Origin: Myxococcales bacterium
GTDB taxonomy: Bacteria; Myxococcota_A; Polyangia; Polyangiales; Polyangiaceae
DNA: 64,000 bases
NCBI GenBank assembly: GCA_016712525.1
Contig: JADJQX010000008.1
Span: forward strand, 1,178,001 to 1,242,000
Reading direction: 5' to 3'
The notes under the pieces were generated by a model that ran no database searches, was not told the origin of the DNA, and saw nothing but the letters and a program-made list of their open reading frames with translations. This document shows positions 38,990 to 47,344 of this stretch, in pieces. The position numbers were made by a program, and so were the translations under genes. Each line of letters starts with the position of its first letter. The first letter of the stretch is position 1.

Positions 38990-39766
38990 GTGTACCGAAA
39001 CGAAAAGGTCACCGTGCTCGACAGGCTCGCGAGGCTCGAAGAGCAAGCGCGAGGCGCGGGGGGGTCGGGCCAGGGCCCACGCCGCTCGAAGCTGGCCTTT
39101 GCCATCGCGGGCGTGCTCGCGCTCGCGGGGATCGCCGCGGCGCTCGTGTACCTCGGCCGGGTCGAAGGGCAGACCGTGATGCGCTCGAGCTCGGGCCACA
39201 TGATCACGGTGCGCTTCGGCACGACCGTGCGCGACGTGCATTGGTTCGACGCGAAGGGCATCGAGAGGCCGCCCCTCACCTTCCCCGACTCTCTCCGCAC
39301 CGGTGGCGATCCGGTGCAGGCGAGCACCACGCTCATCGTGCCCGAGGAGGACGTGTCCCGCAGTGGGCCCACGTCGTTCGTCGTGCGCTACCGAGCGTTC
39401 GGCATCCCGAGGCGCACCACGGTCTCGTTCGACGCGAACAAGACCGACGTCGAGACCACGAAGCACCTGCTCGCGGGCATCCCGCAGTGGGTCTCGTTCT
39501 CGACCCACGAGCACCCGCTCCTCTATTTTTCCGCGCTGCTCGCCTACAAATACGCGCTCACGTCGATCACGTGGGGCCTCGACGACGGGCCCCTCGACCG
39601 AAACGTGCACTTTACACCCACGACCGCCGTCACCATCGACCGGACCGACCAGGTCTACGTCGTCTTGCCTCCCGGCTCACGCTCCGTCCGCGTGAAGCTC
39701 CGCTACAAAGACGGCACCGAGAGCGACGTACGCACCTTCACGCGTGAGCACCACACCCTGCGCTGA
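38990..39766 (+). CDS. hypothetical single-pass membrane protein
   Basis: About 258 residues. A cytoplasmic basic leader (about 35 residues, LDRLARLEEQARG) precedes one membrane helix, FAIAGVLALAGIAAALVYLG. The outer domain has beta-strand-rich segments with FVVRYRAFGIPRRTTVSF, HEHPLLYFSALLAY and a final VRVKLRYKDGTESDVRTF. No family recognised. The start is uncertain: GTG at 38990 was taken, but a TTG two codons earlier is possible and neither has a clear ribosome-binding site. Confidence 0.6.
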   Translation: MYRNEKVTVLDRLARLEEQARGAGGSGQGPRRSKLAFAIAGVLALAGIAAALVYLGRVEGQTVMRSSSGHMITVRFGTTVRDVHWFDAKGIERPPLTFPDSLRTGGDPVQASTTLIVPEEDVSRSGPTSFVVRYRAFGIPRRTTVSFDANKTDVETTKHLLAGIPQWVSFSTHEHPLLYFSALLAYKYALTSITWGLDDGPLDRNVHFTPTTAVTIDRTDQVYVVLPPGSRSVRVKLRYKDGTESDVRTFTREHHTLR

Positions 39767-39769
39767 TCT

Positions 39770-39788
39770 CGTGCATGTTGCACGTTTT
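39770..39788. terminator. terminator between convergent genes
   Basis: CGTGCA-TGT-TGCACG (39770-39784) is a perfect 6-bp stem followed by TTTTG, a good intrinsic terminator for the plus-strand gene. It sits just before the 3' end of the convergent redoxin gene. Confidence 0.65.
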
Positions 39789-39793
39789 GTAGC

Positions 39794-40462
39794 TCACCAC
39801 GTGGCGGGTGGGCCCGCGACGAGCTCGAGGCCGGCGTTCACGTACGCGGTCACGTCGGACGGGGCGCCCGTGCCTTGGTCGAGAATTTCCATGGTGCGTG
39901 TGTCGACGAGGGCGTTCCACGGGAAGCCATCGATCCCGAACACGCCGAGGCGCTTCGCGTTCGCGTCGAAGAGCACGGGGTGCTTCGGCTCGTACACGTT
40001 GCACCAGGTCTCGAGGTCGGCCAGCGAGGGGCCTGTCGAGCGGTCTTTTCCCTGAAAAAGCACCTGCACGATGACCACGCCCTTCGCGCGGAGCGCGTCT
40101 TGTGCGGCGGCCGTTTGGCGCGCCTCTTGGGCGCAGATCGGGCACCACGAGGCGACGCCTTGGATGTGGAGGAGCTTGTAGCGCTTCTGCTCCGGATCGT
40201 AGAAATCGGAGAGAGAGACCGTCGTGAGGCCCTTCTCGGGGTCGCCGTCGACGTACCCCTGGAACGAGAAGGCCGCGATGCGATCGCCAGGCCGGAGCTT
40301 CGTGCGATCGCGGGTGCCGATGTGATCGGTGGGGTACGTGGCGCCGTCGGCGTTCTTGGTCTGGACGGGCAGATCCGGATCCGCGAGCGGGGTCGTGTCG
40401 GTGGTCGCACACGCGACGAGGAACGCCGCCGCAGCCAGCCGACCCCATCGAACGATGCGCAT
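39794..40462 (-). CDS. thioredoxin-fold (redoxin/TlpA-like) lipoprotein
   Basis: A 222-residue protein starting MRIVRWGRLAAAAFLVACAT, a lipoprotein signal with Cys18. The thioredoxin-like domain has ASWCPICAQEA with the CxxC pair Cys107/Cys110 and VVIVQVLFQG. It ends with FGIDGFPWNALVDTRTMEIL, the cis-Pro region of TlpA/AhpC-type proteins. It is likely a periplasmic or outer-membrane thiol oxidoreductase. The frame continues upstream, but that part is made of repeat sequence, so the ATG with the signal peptide is the start. Three hairpin repeats (40519-40691) occupy its upstream region. Confidence 0.8.
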   Translation of the reverse strand: MRIVRWGRLAAAAFLVACATTDTTPLADPDLPVQTKNADGATYPTDHIGTRDRTKLRPGDRIAAFSFQGYVDGDPEKGLTTVSLSDFYDPEQKRYKLLHIQGVASWCPICAQEARQTAAAQDALRAKGVVIVQVLFQGKDRSTGPSLADLETWCNVYEPKHPVLFDANAKRLGVFGIDGFPWNALVDTRTMEILDQGTGAPSDVTAYVNAGLELVAGPPATW

Positions 40463-40518
40463 GCCCGAAGTCTTGCGAAAGAACGCCCCGACGACAAGGG
40501 CTTGAGCAAAATCACCGT

Positions 40519-40691
40519 GGGCCGCGCTCGGGGGAGAACGCAGCCCGGGGTCGTCTGCGGCATCACGCCGTCGGACAAAAAGAGCCTCGGGCCGCGCTCG
40601 GGGGTGAACGCGGCCCTGGGTCGTCTGCGACGGCGGCATCACGTCGTAGGGCAAAAATAGCCTCGGGCCGCGCTCGGGGTGAACGCGGCCC
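40519..40691. repeat. three tandem hairpin repeats
   Basis: GGGCCGCG...CGCGGCCC stems (first copy with one mismatch, CGCAGCCC) at 40519-40546, 40589-40616 and 40665-40691, with periods of 70 and 76 bp. The units also share GGTCGTCTGCG and GACAAAAA/GGCAAAAA tracts. They lie between the stop of the gene at 40715 and the start of the redoxin gene, so they may act as tandem terminators for the former. Confidence 0.8.
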
Positions 40692-40714
40692 GTGGAAGGA
40701 GAGACGACCGAGGC

Positions 40715-41719
40715 CTATTGCGTGCAGACGGCGAAGTTGCCGAGGTAGTCCTGGTACTTGCCGCGGAACGTGCCGCCCTGGGCCGGGCGGAGCTCTTGGC
40801 CGTTGACCGTGAAGTAGAGCTCGAGCTCGGCCTCGGCGTAGTTGCCGGTGGCGTCCCGCGTGATGCGGAAGGTGGGGCAGTCGGCCTTGGTGCGGATGTT
40901 CGCGCCGTTCGGCCACTGGAACGGGTCGAGCGCGCGGAGGTCGATGGCGTAGTGGGCGTTATTGCCCCAGCGGCCGTCGAAGCTCACGTACTCGGTGCGG
41001 AAGGCCTGCTCGCCCACGTAGCGGCGGTGCACTTGCACGTCGAGCTGGCGCCAGAGCTCGGGGTTGTCGAAGTCGGTCACGCCGGCCTTCCACACCTCGA
41101 ATCCGGCCTGGCGCACGGCCGCGCGCTGGCGGGCCCACGTCTCGTAGAGGAAGCCGTTCTCGAGGCTCTTCCACGAGCCCGCGCACGGCATGCCGTTGCA
41201 GGTCTGGCGCTCGATGGCGTAGCTCGCGTTGCCGACCCAGCCGGGGGCCGAGGCGTTCTCGCCGATGGTGAACTTGTAGTTCTTGCCGTAGGCCGAGTCC
41301 CACTGCATGCAGCCGTAGCGGTCGGTGTTCTGGAACCACATCTCGAGCTCGCCGGTGCGGTCGAGGTCGATGCCCGGCTCGGGCGCGGTCGGATCGCTGC
41401 GGAAGCCCGCGACCTGCACCGTGCGCACGTCGCCGCCATTCCAGCGGTAGTACGCGAGCACCGACCAGGCCGGGTTGCCGTAGGCCGTGGCCGTGCACTT
41501 CGCGCGGTCGGCCGAGTAGAGCACGCGGAGACGCCGGCCGCGCTCGAGCGTGCCTCGCACCTCGGTCGTCCAGTTGCCGTGGAACACCACGGTCGCTTCG
41601 GCGGTCGCCGCCGACTCCGTCTCCCCCGTCTCGATCCCGGGCGAAACCGAGCAGCCCATCGCGGCCGCCCCGAGCATCGACGTCAGAACCCAAGCCCCCA
41701 CTCGAAGTGCGTAACTCAT
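40715..41719 (-). CDS. hypothetical lipoprotein, possibly DUF6209-like
   Basis: A 334-residue protein with a lipoprotein signal (VLTSMLGAAAMGCSVS). Two related beta-sandwich modules follow. The first has VVFHGNWTTEVRGTLERG, VLYSADRAKC, WSVLAYYRWNGG and LEMWFQNTDRYGCMQWDS. The second runs to the end, with KFTIGENASAPGWVGNASYA and ELYFTVNGQEL. The repeated pattern of Cys and of GxLxxG/YDxxR resembles DUF6209-type domains of myxobacteria, but I cannot confirm the family. It was started at the ATG (41719) just after a putative TTGACT promoter, since the longer frame upstream overlaps that promoter. Confidence 0.7.
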   Translation of the reverse strand: MSYALRVGAWVLTSMLGAAAMGCSVSPGIETGETESAATAEATVVFHGNWTTEVRGTLERGRRLRVLYSADRAKCTATAYGNPAWSVLAYYRWNGGDVRTVQVAGFRSDPTAPEPGIDLDRTGELEMWFQNTDRYGCMQWDSAYGKNYKFTIGENASAPGWVGNASYAIERQTCNGMPCAGSWKSLENGFLYETWARQRAAVRQAGFEVWKAGVTDFDNPELWRQLDVQVHRRYVGEQAFRTEYVSFDGRWGNNAHYAIDLRALDPFQWPNGANIRTKADCPTFRITRDATGNYAEAELELYFTVNGQELRPAQGGTFRGKYQDYLGNFAVCTQ

Positions 41720-41754
41720 GGGCGAGTGACTAGCGCCATTCTGGGCCCAGTCAA
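41720..41754 (-). promoter_or_regulatory. putative promoter with short leader, shared with 58833-58868
   Basis: On the minus strand: TTGACT (41749-41754), a 16-bp spacer, TAGTCA, and seven bases later the start codon. The segment AGTCACTCGCCC directly before the start recurs at the esterase gene (58833-58868), also 3' of a TTGACT. The very short distance predicts a nearly leaderless transcript. Confidence 0.4.
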
Positions 41755-41805
41755 GCGACAATTGCCTACCTTGTGGGGAAGCCCCCCAAAGACTAGAAAA
41801 AGCCC

Positions 41806-43119
41806 ATGCGCATCGTGGGCTCATCGGCCCTTTTCTTAGGGCTCGTGCTCGTCTCGGGGTGCGACAAAAGCAAGGACGGGCCCGACGCCGGGCCGAGCTC
41901 CGGGGAGGTGGCCCAGAGGCTCGGGATCGACGCGAGCGAGCTCTCGGTCGACCCTTCGGACCCGATCGCGCCGGCCGGGAACCTGCGTGAGGAGTCCGAG
42001 CGGTTCACCACGCTCGAGGCGTGTGTGGCCGAACGCGCGAAGGTCGACCCGCTCCTCGGGGACGCGATCCGCGCCATCGGGTACGACACGCTTTTTTACG
42101 ACGGGTGCCGCGTGCTCCACGCCACGAAAGACCGCGACGTGCACGCGTGCGAGCCGATCGTGTCGAGCGCGCTCCGGGCGCGATGCGAGACGCTCGTGGC
42201 CATCGCGAGGGCCGACGGAGAGGGTTGCCCGCGTGTGCGAGAGACGTCGGTCGTGAGGGGCCGAAGCCCGACGTGCCTCGCCGCCGCCACGGGAGACGCG
42301 CGCCTCTGCCAAGGCGAGCCCCCGCTCCAGCGCATTCACTGCGAGGCCCTCGTGATGCGCGACGAGCGCCGCTGCGAGTGGCTCCCCGACGACCAAAAAC
42401 GCCCCGGAATGGGCAAACGCTCGTGCCTCCGAGAGCTCACGAGGCTCCGCGCGATACTGCCCGAAGCGAAGACCGCGCTCCCTCCCCTCGTGACGCCGAA
42501 GGCCGAGCTCGAGGTCTCTCTAGGCACGGGCGAAATGCGCCCCGACGACGCCGGCACACCCGACCCCGGGGACGCGGGACTCACAAGGCAGCGCTTCGAC
42601 GCGACCCCCGAGGTCGCCCAAGGACTCGTGATTTTCCCCGCCTACGCGCGCCGCGAGGTGTTCGACCGCTCGCGCCTCGGCATGGAAATAGGCTCCGTGA
42701 GCGACACGCAGCCCGTCTTCGTCGCCTCGGCCCCCACCCGAGCGCCAAGGCTCGCGGTGTTCGTGTCGTTCGCCAAAGGAGGCACCGACGCCCGCATCGA
42801 GCGCCTCGAGCTCGACCTCCCCGGAACCCGCTCCCACACGTATCCCGGAGAGCGGTTTCGGGGACAAGTCACCATTACGAAGATCGGGGACGTGCGTGGC
42901 GCCGAAGTGAGCTTCACGGTTCGAGGGGAGCTTTATGAGAATCGGATCGCCGTGAGCCTCGCGGGGACCACGTTTTTGAGGGATGTGGTCACGGAGGTGC
43001 CCACGACGCTTCCGAGCCCGATTTTGGCGGCTCCGGCGATGCGGGAGGACGCGGGGGTGAAGGGGAACCCGTGGTTCTCTCGGGATGGGGGGTTGTTGGG
43101 GCGTGATGGGGGGCCATGA
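41806..43119 (+). CDS. hypothetical Cys-rich lipoprotein
   Basis: A 437-residue protein with lipobox LVSGC. An N-terminal region follows with regularly spaced cysteines (LEACVAERAK, YDGCRVLHAT, VHACEPIVSSALRARC, GCPRVRET, TCLAAATGDARLC, HCEALVMRDERRC, SCLRELTR), probably a disulfide-stabilised helical domain. The C-terminal half is beta-rich with PDAGxTPDPGDAG-like linker sequence and VFVSFAKGGTDARIERLEL and FRGQVTITKIG. No named family. It ends 58 bp before the convergent candidate defence cassette. Confidence 0.72.
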   Translation: MRIVGSSALFLGLVLVSGCDKSKDGPDAGPSSGEVAQRLGIDASELSVDPSDPIAPAGNLREESERFTTLEACVAERAKVDPLLGDAIRAIGYDTLFYDGCRVLHATKDRDVHACEPIVSSALRARCETLVAIARADGEGCPRVRETSVVRGRSPTCLAAATGDARLCQGEPPLQRIHCEALVMRDERRCEWLPDDQKRPGMGKRSCLRELTRLRAILPEAKTALPPLVTPKAELEVSLGTGEMRPDDAGTPDPGDAGLTRQRFDATPEVAQGLVIFPAYARREVFDRSRLGMEIGSVSDTQPVFVASAPTRAPRLAVFVSFAKGGTDARIERLELDLPGTRSHTYPGERFRGQVTITKIGDVRGAEVSFTVRGELYENRIAVSLAGTTFLRDVVTEVPTTLPSPILAAPAMREDAGVKGNPWFSRDGGLLGRDGGP

Positions 43120-43177
43120 GGCGGCGGGCAGCTGCCTCGGTATCCGCACACGCGTTGGAGCAGGAGCAAACTCCTTG

Positions 43178-44338
43178 TCACTCAAACAGGCGAGGACGCA
43201 CGGCATTATAGACAAGTTCGCCCGATTCGTTTCTCTCAAAAATCCGAACGTACCGGTCCTGAGACACCACGACCGCCATCCGCGAGCGCCCTGCGGCCGC
43301 CCACGCCGCCGCCGAACTATGACGAGTCCCCTTAAGCCTGAGGTCTAGCGATGGACCACCCGAAGCATGCGGCACGACAAAGGACTTCAAACGAGGAGCC
43401 TTAAGCTTGACACCCATTGCCAACAACCTCATCCGATTGTCGAACACCAGCGCCCCATCGATTGCCGAAGCACGTATCGTGGCTCCAAGATTTCGCCAAT
43501 ACTCCTGAAACGAAGCCCCGCCATAGTCGCTGCCGCAGTCCGGAAAATGCTTCATGCGAGAGGACATGGCCTCGACATAGAGATCAAGAAGAGGAAGCCC
43601 CACATCAAGCCATCGGCCGGTCGTACGGAGACCTCTGCCGATGACCCCAGCGAATGCAAAGAGCGCCCCGCGTTCGGAGAACCACGCTCCCCTAACGAGT
43701 CGTTCAAGAACGGTCGCCCCCATTGTAGGAAGAAACACTTCAGCGGGAATCTTCCTTTGGCCCCCAACATCGATAGCGGACGCGCTCGATTTGAGATCAC
43801 TCAAAAAGCGTGCACTTCGGCACGAAAGTAGCTCGCCCTCGTCTTGAATCCTACCTTCGCAAACGAACGCAAGCTCAGTGCTCATACCTTCGAACAAGAC
43901 AGAGCCAGGACCGAGCACGGTCGCTGAGACGAACATGTACCCATGGTCGGCCCCCAATTTCGCGGCGAGGTCAGAATCCAGCCTTAACCCCAAGCCCTGA
44001 GGCGGACTTCCAACGCCAACAACAACCAGGCGGCCCTCAACGAGACGCGCAATTAGGTACGTTTCACCGACCTTCGTCAGAGCAGCGTATTTTAGAACGC
44101 TCACCGGTGTACAATCAACACTCTCCTCAAATGTGTACCCATCCCATCGGTACTCCATGGGAAAGTCTACGACCGCAAGACTAAAGACTGCCCTGGCAGA
44201 CTCTTCAGTCTTCAGGCTCGCCTCTAGTGCCACCGGCACAAGCGCACTGAGAATACAGTGCGCCCACTTCGCACGCGCCTCCGATATCAACGGAAGACGA
44301 GAGCAGGCGGCAGCAACGATCTTGTCAGTTGAGTCCAT
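43178..44338 (-). CDS. protein with C-terminal diadenylate-cyclase-like (DAC/DisA_N-type) domain
   Basis: A 386-residue soluble protein. The last 110 residues read like a DAC domain: SAIDGALVFD with DGA at 294-296, then LKGTRHSSAAAWA with TRH at 338-340, and a following AVVVSQDRYVRIFE strand. In DisA/CdaA the motifs DGA and RHR bind ATP; here the final Arg is Ser (RHS), so catalysis is doubtful. Related degenerate 'DACN'-type domains in conflict systems are thought to be nucleotide sensors. The N-terminal 270 residues show no recognised fold. The ATG was chosen because GGGGG lies seven bases before it; a TTG 21 codons upstream is possible. Base composition is visibly lower in GC than the flanks. 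Last gene of the candidate cassette. Confidence 0.7.
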   Translation of the reverse strand: MDSTDKIVAAACSRLPLISEARAKWAHCILSALVPVALEASLKTEESARAVFSLAVVDFPMEYRWDGYTFEESVDCTPVSVLKYAALTKVGETYLIARLVEGRLVVVGVGSPPQGLGLRLDSDLAAKLGADHGYMFVSATVLGPGSVLFEGMSTELAFVCEGRIQDEGELLSCRSARFLSDLKSSASAIDVGGQRKIPAEVFLPTMGATVLERLVRGAWFSERGALFAFAGVIGRGLRTTGRWLDVGLPLLDLYVEAMSSRMKHFPDCGSDYGGASFQEYWRNLGATIRASAIDGALVFDNRMRLLAMGVKLKAPRLKSFVVPHASGGPSLDLRLKGTRHSSAAAWAAAGRSRMAVVVSQDRYVRIFERNESGELVYNAVRPRLFE

Positions 44339-44536
44339 CGAGACACCCCCGTCGCCGCACTCATCGAGCGACCGACAATGAACAACCACCCCTACGCTCA
44401 AGCGAACCTATAACAAGACACCTTCCGCATTCAAACTCGAGCACGCGTCCGGCCCGAGATCGGGACTTAACCCAAAGCAATAGTCTGGTACTAGGCGCTC
44501 GCCCAGGCTGGTCGTCGACTAGAGTCAACCCATTCG

Positions 44537-45427
44537 TCAGCCGACCTCTGGCGGATCCTCCCGATCCGCTTGTACCTGCAGATCCTCGGGCCAATCGACG
44601 AACTCGCATATCTTAGACGAACGATCGTGCCACTCCGAAATCCACCACGGCCACTGCGCCTTACTCTGGAGACCGCTGATCCACATCCGGGAGACAAACG
44701 TCAGGAGCGCTTCTCCTTCCGTGTGCGAACCACCGCCAACCCGAAGTACCCGGAGCGGCGGCGTCCTCCGACGTCCATCGTAGTTAGGAAAAATCAAGTA
44801 CCGACCACGCACATAGATTACGTCCGGCACCACAGTCACAGCAAGATCGCGAGCGGCCCTATATTGCTCCCAAAGATACTCGAGCAGGGTATCAAGAGTC
44901 AACCCGTCCCACACGAACAGCGCCGAAAATCCTGCGTCGACACGGCCCTCCAAAACCTGACGAATCGCTTCACCGAATACGGCCATTGAGTCGAGACGCG
45001 TCTTCACCTCTATGGTTCCAGCGACTGCCGATGCGTCGACCACGAGGCAGTCACCGACTTCAAACAGAAGAGGCAAACTGCCAGGATCGAAGACAATGAT
45101 ATCCTGCTGTCGACTCACCCCGTCAGCGCTCGCAACGAACCCCGTCCCACATCGAAGTCTCTTGGGAAGAAAGCGTTCCAGCACGGCACGAAGAAACACC
45201 TCATGAGCACGACCTATCTCCCCTGCGTTCTGAGCGAACAGGTTGAGTGTTTGAAACTGCGCCGTCAGCTCAACTGCATAACGCTCCGCGAGCTGCTTCA
45301 TCGGGAATCGATCAAAGTCTTGTTCGCTCACAGTTCCCTCACGCAAATATCCAGCCAACTTTCGGGGGCCAGCCTTCAGTGCTTCGCAAGCGCGGGGGCG
45401 AGGTGGTCCATGCCGCCGGCAGTCCAT
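44537..45427 (-). CDS. DUF6602-like protein with PD-(D/E)XK-type motif
   Basis: About 296 residues if started at the first ATG; a GTG at 45331 (preceded by GAGGGA) or the ATG at 45301 may be the true start. The core has AHEVFLRAVLERFLP (Glu76), GFVASADGVSRQQDIIVFD (Asp109) and AGTIEVKTRL (Glu140, Lys142). E...D...ExK is the order expected of a PD-(D/E)XK nuclease-like fold and fits DUF6602 proteins. The C-terminal part (FPNYDGRRRTPPLRVLRVG and onward) is unassigned. GC is low compared with the chromosome around it. It lies between the other two genes of the cassette on the same strand. Nuclease activity is inferred from the motif only. Confidence 0.72.
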   Translation of the reverse strand: MDCRRHGPPRPRACEALKAGPRKLAGYLREGTVSEQDFDRFPMKQLAERYAVELTAQFQTLNLFAQNAGEIGRAHEVFLRAVLERFLPKRLRCGTGFVASADGVSRQQDIIVFDPGSLPLLFEVGDCLVVDASAVAGTIEVKTRLDSMAVFGEAIRQVLEGRVDAGFSALFVWDGLTLDTLLEYLWEQYRAARDLAVTVVPDVIYVRGRYLIFPNYDGRRRTPPLRVLRVGGGSHTEGEALLTFVSRMWISGLQSKAQWPWWISEWHDRSSKICEFVDWPEDLQVQADREDPPEVG

Positions 45428-45623
45428 TAGTGCGAGGACCCAGTGTATGGAAGTAAGTTTTGCCTAGCTCACCGAAGGTCCCTACCTACCCTGCGAAGCG
45501 CTGCCCGACCTCATTCTTTGCCTCGCAAAATCCTTGTCGAAACTTTGCGACCGAGATATCCATGCTCCACCCATTGGAGCGTACCGCATGCGCCTCACCG
45601 CATTGTGGCGGACGGCCGCGCGG

Positions 45624-46682
45624 CTACTCTTCCGTGACTGAACGAGCAGGCTCAACAAAGTTGCCTACAACTTTCTCTTTTGCCTTTTCGCGCCAACCTT
45701 TCGCCTTACTCTTTGCGCTTTCACCTTCGAGTTCGACCGCATTCTCGAACAGCGCCAAAGCGATCTCATATCTACCAACTATGTACTGGCAAATACCAAG
45801 ATGCAGCTTGACTGTGTACCTCATTTTTTCCAATTCGTTGGCTTCGGCAACCAGCTTTTCAAGATGAGCCCATACTCGGATAGCGTCGTGAACGCGTCGT
45901 GACTTCATGTAGGCAAGGGCTAGCGCCTTGAGCTCGTCGGGCAGTTTCATCGTATCCGCGCGACGAATGATTTGCTCGTAGTCCCCCTTCCGATATTGGT
46001 TCCAAATGTCAGCTGTCTGACCTTGTGCTGTAGCTGCGCCGCTCGTTCCTCCGCCCTCGGGGTCGGCCTCCGTAGCGACTGTCGCTCGCGGGACGCCTCC
46101 TCGCTCGAGGTCACGTCTAAAGTACGCGAGAAACCAGTCGCGCACGGTATGAATAATTTGATGCCGATCGTATCTATGGACGAATAGTCCCGAAATGTCC
46201 GAAAAGTGTCGACTGATGTCGAGAGGCGGGTTTATCACCCCAACATCGGGTCCGGCCAATGTAGGCGCACGCGTAGGTAGTTCGAAGTAGTTTCGGACTA
46301 GGACGGTCGCGTCAGTGGCGTGCAGGCCCAGAACTCTCGAAAGCGCCTCCCCCTTAGCTTCGATCATGCCGAGTACCAGCCCGTACTCAAATACGACGTT
46401 CGGTCGAAGGCCGTCCAATAGGACCACGGTCAGATCGCACGCCTGCAGTGCGACGTATAGCTGCTGAAGAATAGTAGAGCCAGGCTGCATAGTCGTTTCG
46501 TCGAAGACGATTTCGACTTGGAAACGACCTTGCTCATTGTGTAGCTTCGCCGCATCTTGAATTGCCGCGAGGACTCCGTTTACGTGCTCGACGCCGTCGT
46601 CAAGGTGTCGATGGATCTTCGAAGCTTGCGCATGCCATGGGCGAACTATGAACACTCGGTAAGCCGGATACTTCTCGCTCAT
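45624..46682 (-). CDS. TIR/deoxyribosyltransferase-like protein with TPR-like C-terminus
   Basis: A 352-residue protein. Residues 8-130 look like a TIR/nucleoside-deoxyribosyltransferase-type Rossmann domain: YRVFIVRPWH, VEIVFDETTMQPGSTILQQL, ACDLTVVLLDGLRPNVVFEYGLVLG. The P-N-V-x-F-E motif (Glu99) matches the catalytic-glutamate region of TIR-like NAD+-consuming or nucleotide-binding proteins. Residues about 225-345 are helical with TPR-like features (YRKGDYEQIIRRAD, YMKSRRVHDAIRVWAHLEKL, GICQYIVGRYEIALALFENA). The ATG was chosen because AAGGGAGA precedes it. First gene of the cassette by orientation. Lower GC than neighbours. Whether Glu99 is catalytic is untested. Confidence 0.75.
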   Translation of the reverse strand: MSEKYPAYRVFIVRPWHAQASKIHRHLDDGVEHVNGVLAAIQDAAKLHNEQGRFQVEIVFDETTMQPGSTILQQLYVALQACDLTVVLLDGLRPNVVFEYGLVLGMIEAKGEALSRVLGLHATDATVLVRNYFELPTRAPTLAGPDVGVINPPLDISRHFSDISGLFVHRYDRHQIIHTVRDWFLAYFRRDLERGGVPRATVATEADPEGGGTSGAATAQGQTADIWNQYRKGDYEQIIRRADTMKLPDELKALALAYMKSRRVHDAIRVWAHLEKLVAEANELEKMRYTVKLHLGICQYIVGRYEIALALFENAVELEGESAKSKAKGWREKAKEKVVGNFVEPARSVTEE

Positions 46683-47344
46683 CGGTCTCCCTTGCACCTC
46701 TGACTAGGGCGAGGTGCGCGCCCCTACTATGTGCCGATGCGACGTGGACAGATGTGAGTCGAACGAGCCCAAAGGGATGAGTTCTCGACCGTCAGCCTCG
46801 TGGGGAATTTACCGCTGAGGCTTGGCTCGGTCCGGGGCCCCCATCCTGTTCCCCAATGGATCTCGTCGAATGCATCCCCCATCGGTTCCGAGTGGTCCTG
46901 CCATGCCCGCCACGCTACGCAGAGGTACGCTGGCTGCATATTCCTGTCAGCGAGTCAACAGGGGCGCATCCTCGGTGTCAACGGACTTTGGGGCCCCTCG
47001 TCGTTTTTTCCTTCCACATATCTCGTGAATGATTGAGGCACTGCGTCACATCGCGCGCCCGCGACCCGGCCGTGCCGGCCACCAGGACCTCTTCCGGATC
47101 CTGAAGTGGCTCGTTTTCTGACGACAACCTGGCTGCCGCATGGCGCATTGTCGTGGCGTCGTGGGGATCGTGCCCGCCGCGCTCGCCAGCCCGAACGCCC
47201 CGCAGAGCGCACACCCAAGGACCATGCGACTCAGGGCAGCACGATCGTCTGTGGCCTTCGCAGGCCCCCCACCTCATCCTCACGGTTGAGAATCCCCACG
47301 CCTCCTTTAGGATGCCCCGCAAGCCGAGGCGCCACCGGGACCGC
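46683..47344. other. 662-bp intergenic region upstream of the cassette
   Basis: No convincing gene. Composition changes from the lower-GC cassette back to chromosomal GC. One short frame at 47029-47121 (ALRHIARPRPGRAGHQDLF) may be a gene remnant, but nothing identifies it. The inverted repeat at 46694-46717 is the only recognised site. Confidence 0.5.
46694..46717 (-). promoter_or_regulatory. inverted repeat at the head of the cassette
   Basis: GCACCTC at 46694-46700 and GAGGTGC at 46711-46717, a perfect 7-bp inverted repeat with a 10-nt spacer, 11 bp upstream of the first ATG. It could be an operator or an mRNA hairpin next to the ribosome-binding site. Confidence 0.35.

Noticed and set aside
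45486..45563. 25-residue frame (MDISVAKFRQGFCEAKN) between two cassette genes
   Set aside because: It has a plausible start but no homology hint, and a frame of this length is likely by chance.
47029..47121. Possible transposase remnant (ALRHIARPRPGRAGHQDLF)
   Set aside because: Too short, no flanking repeats seen, and no recognised family.
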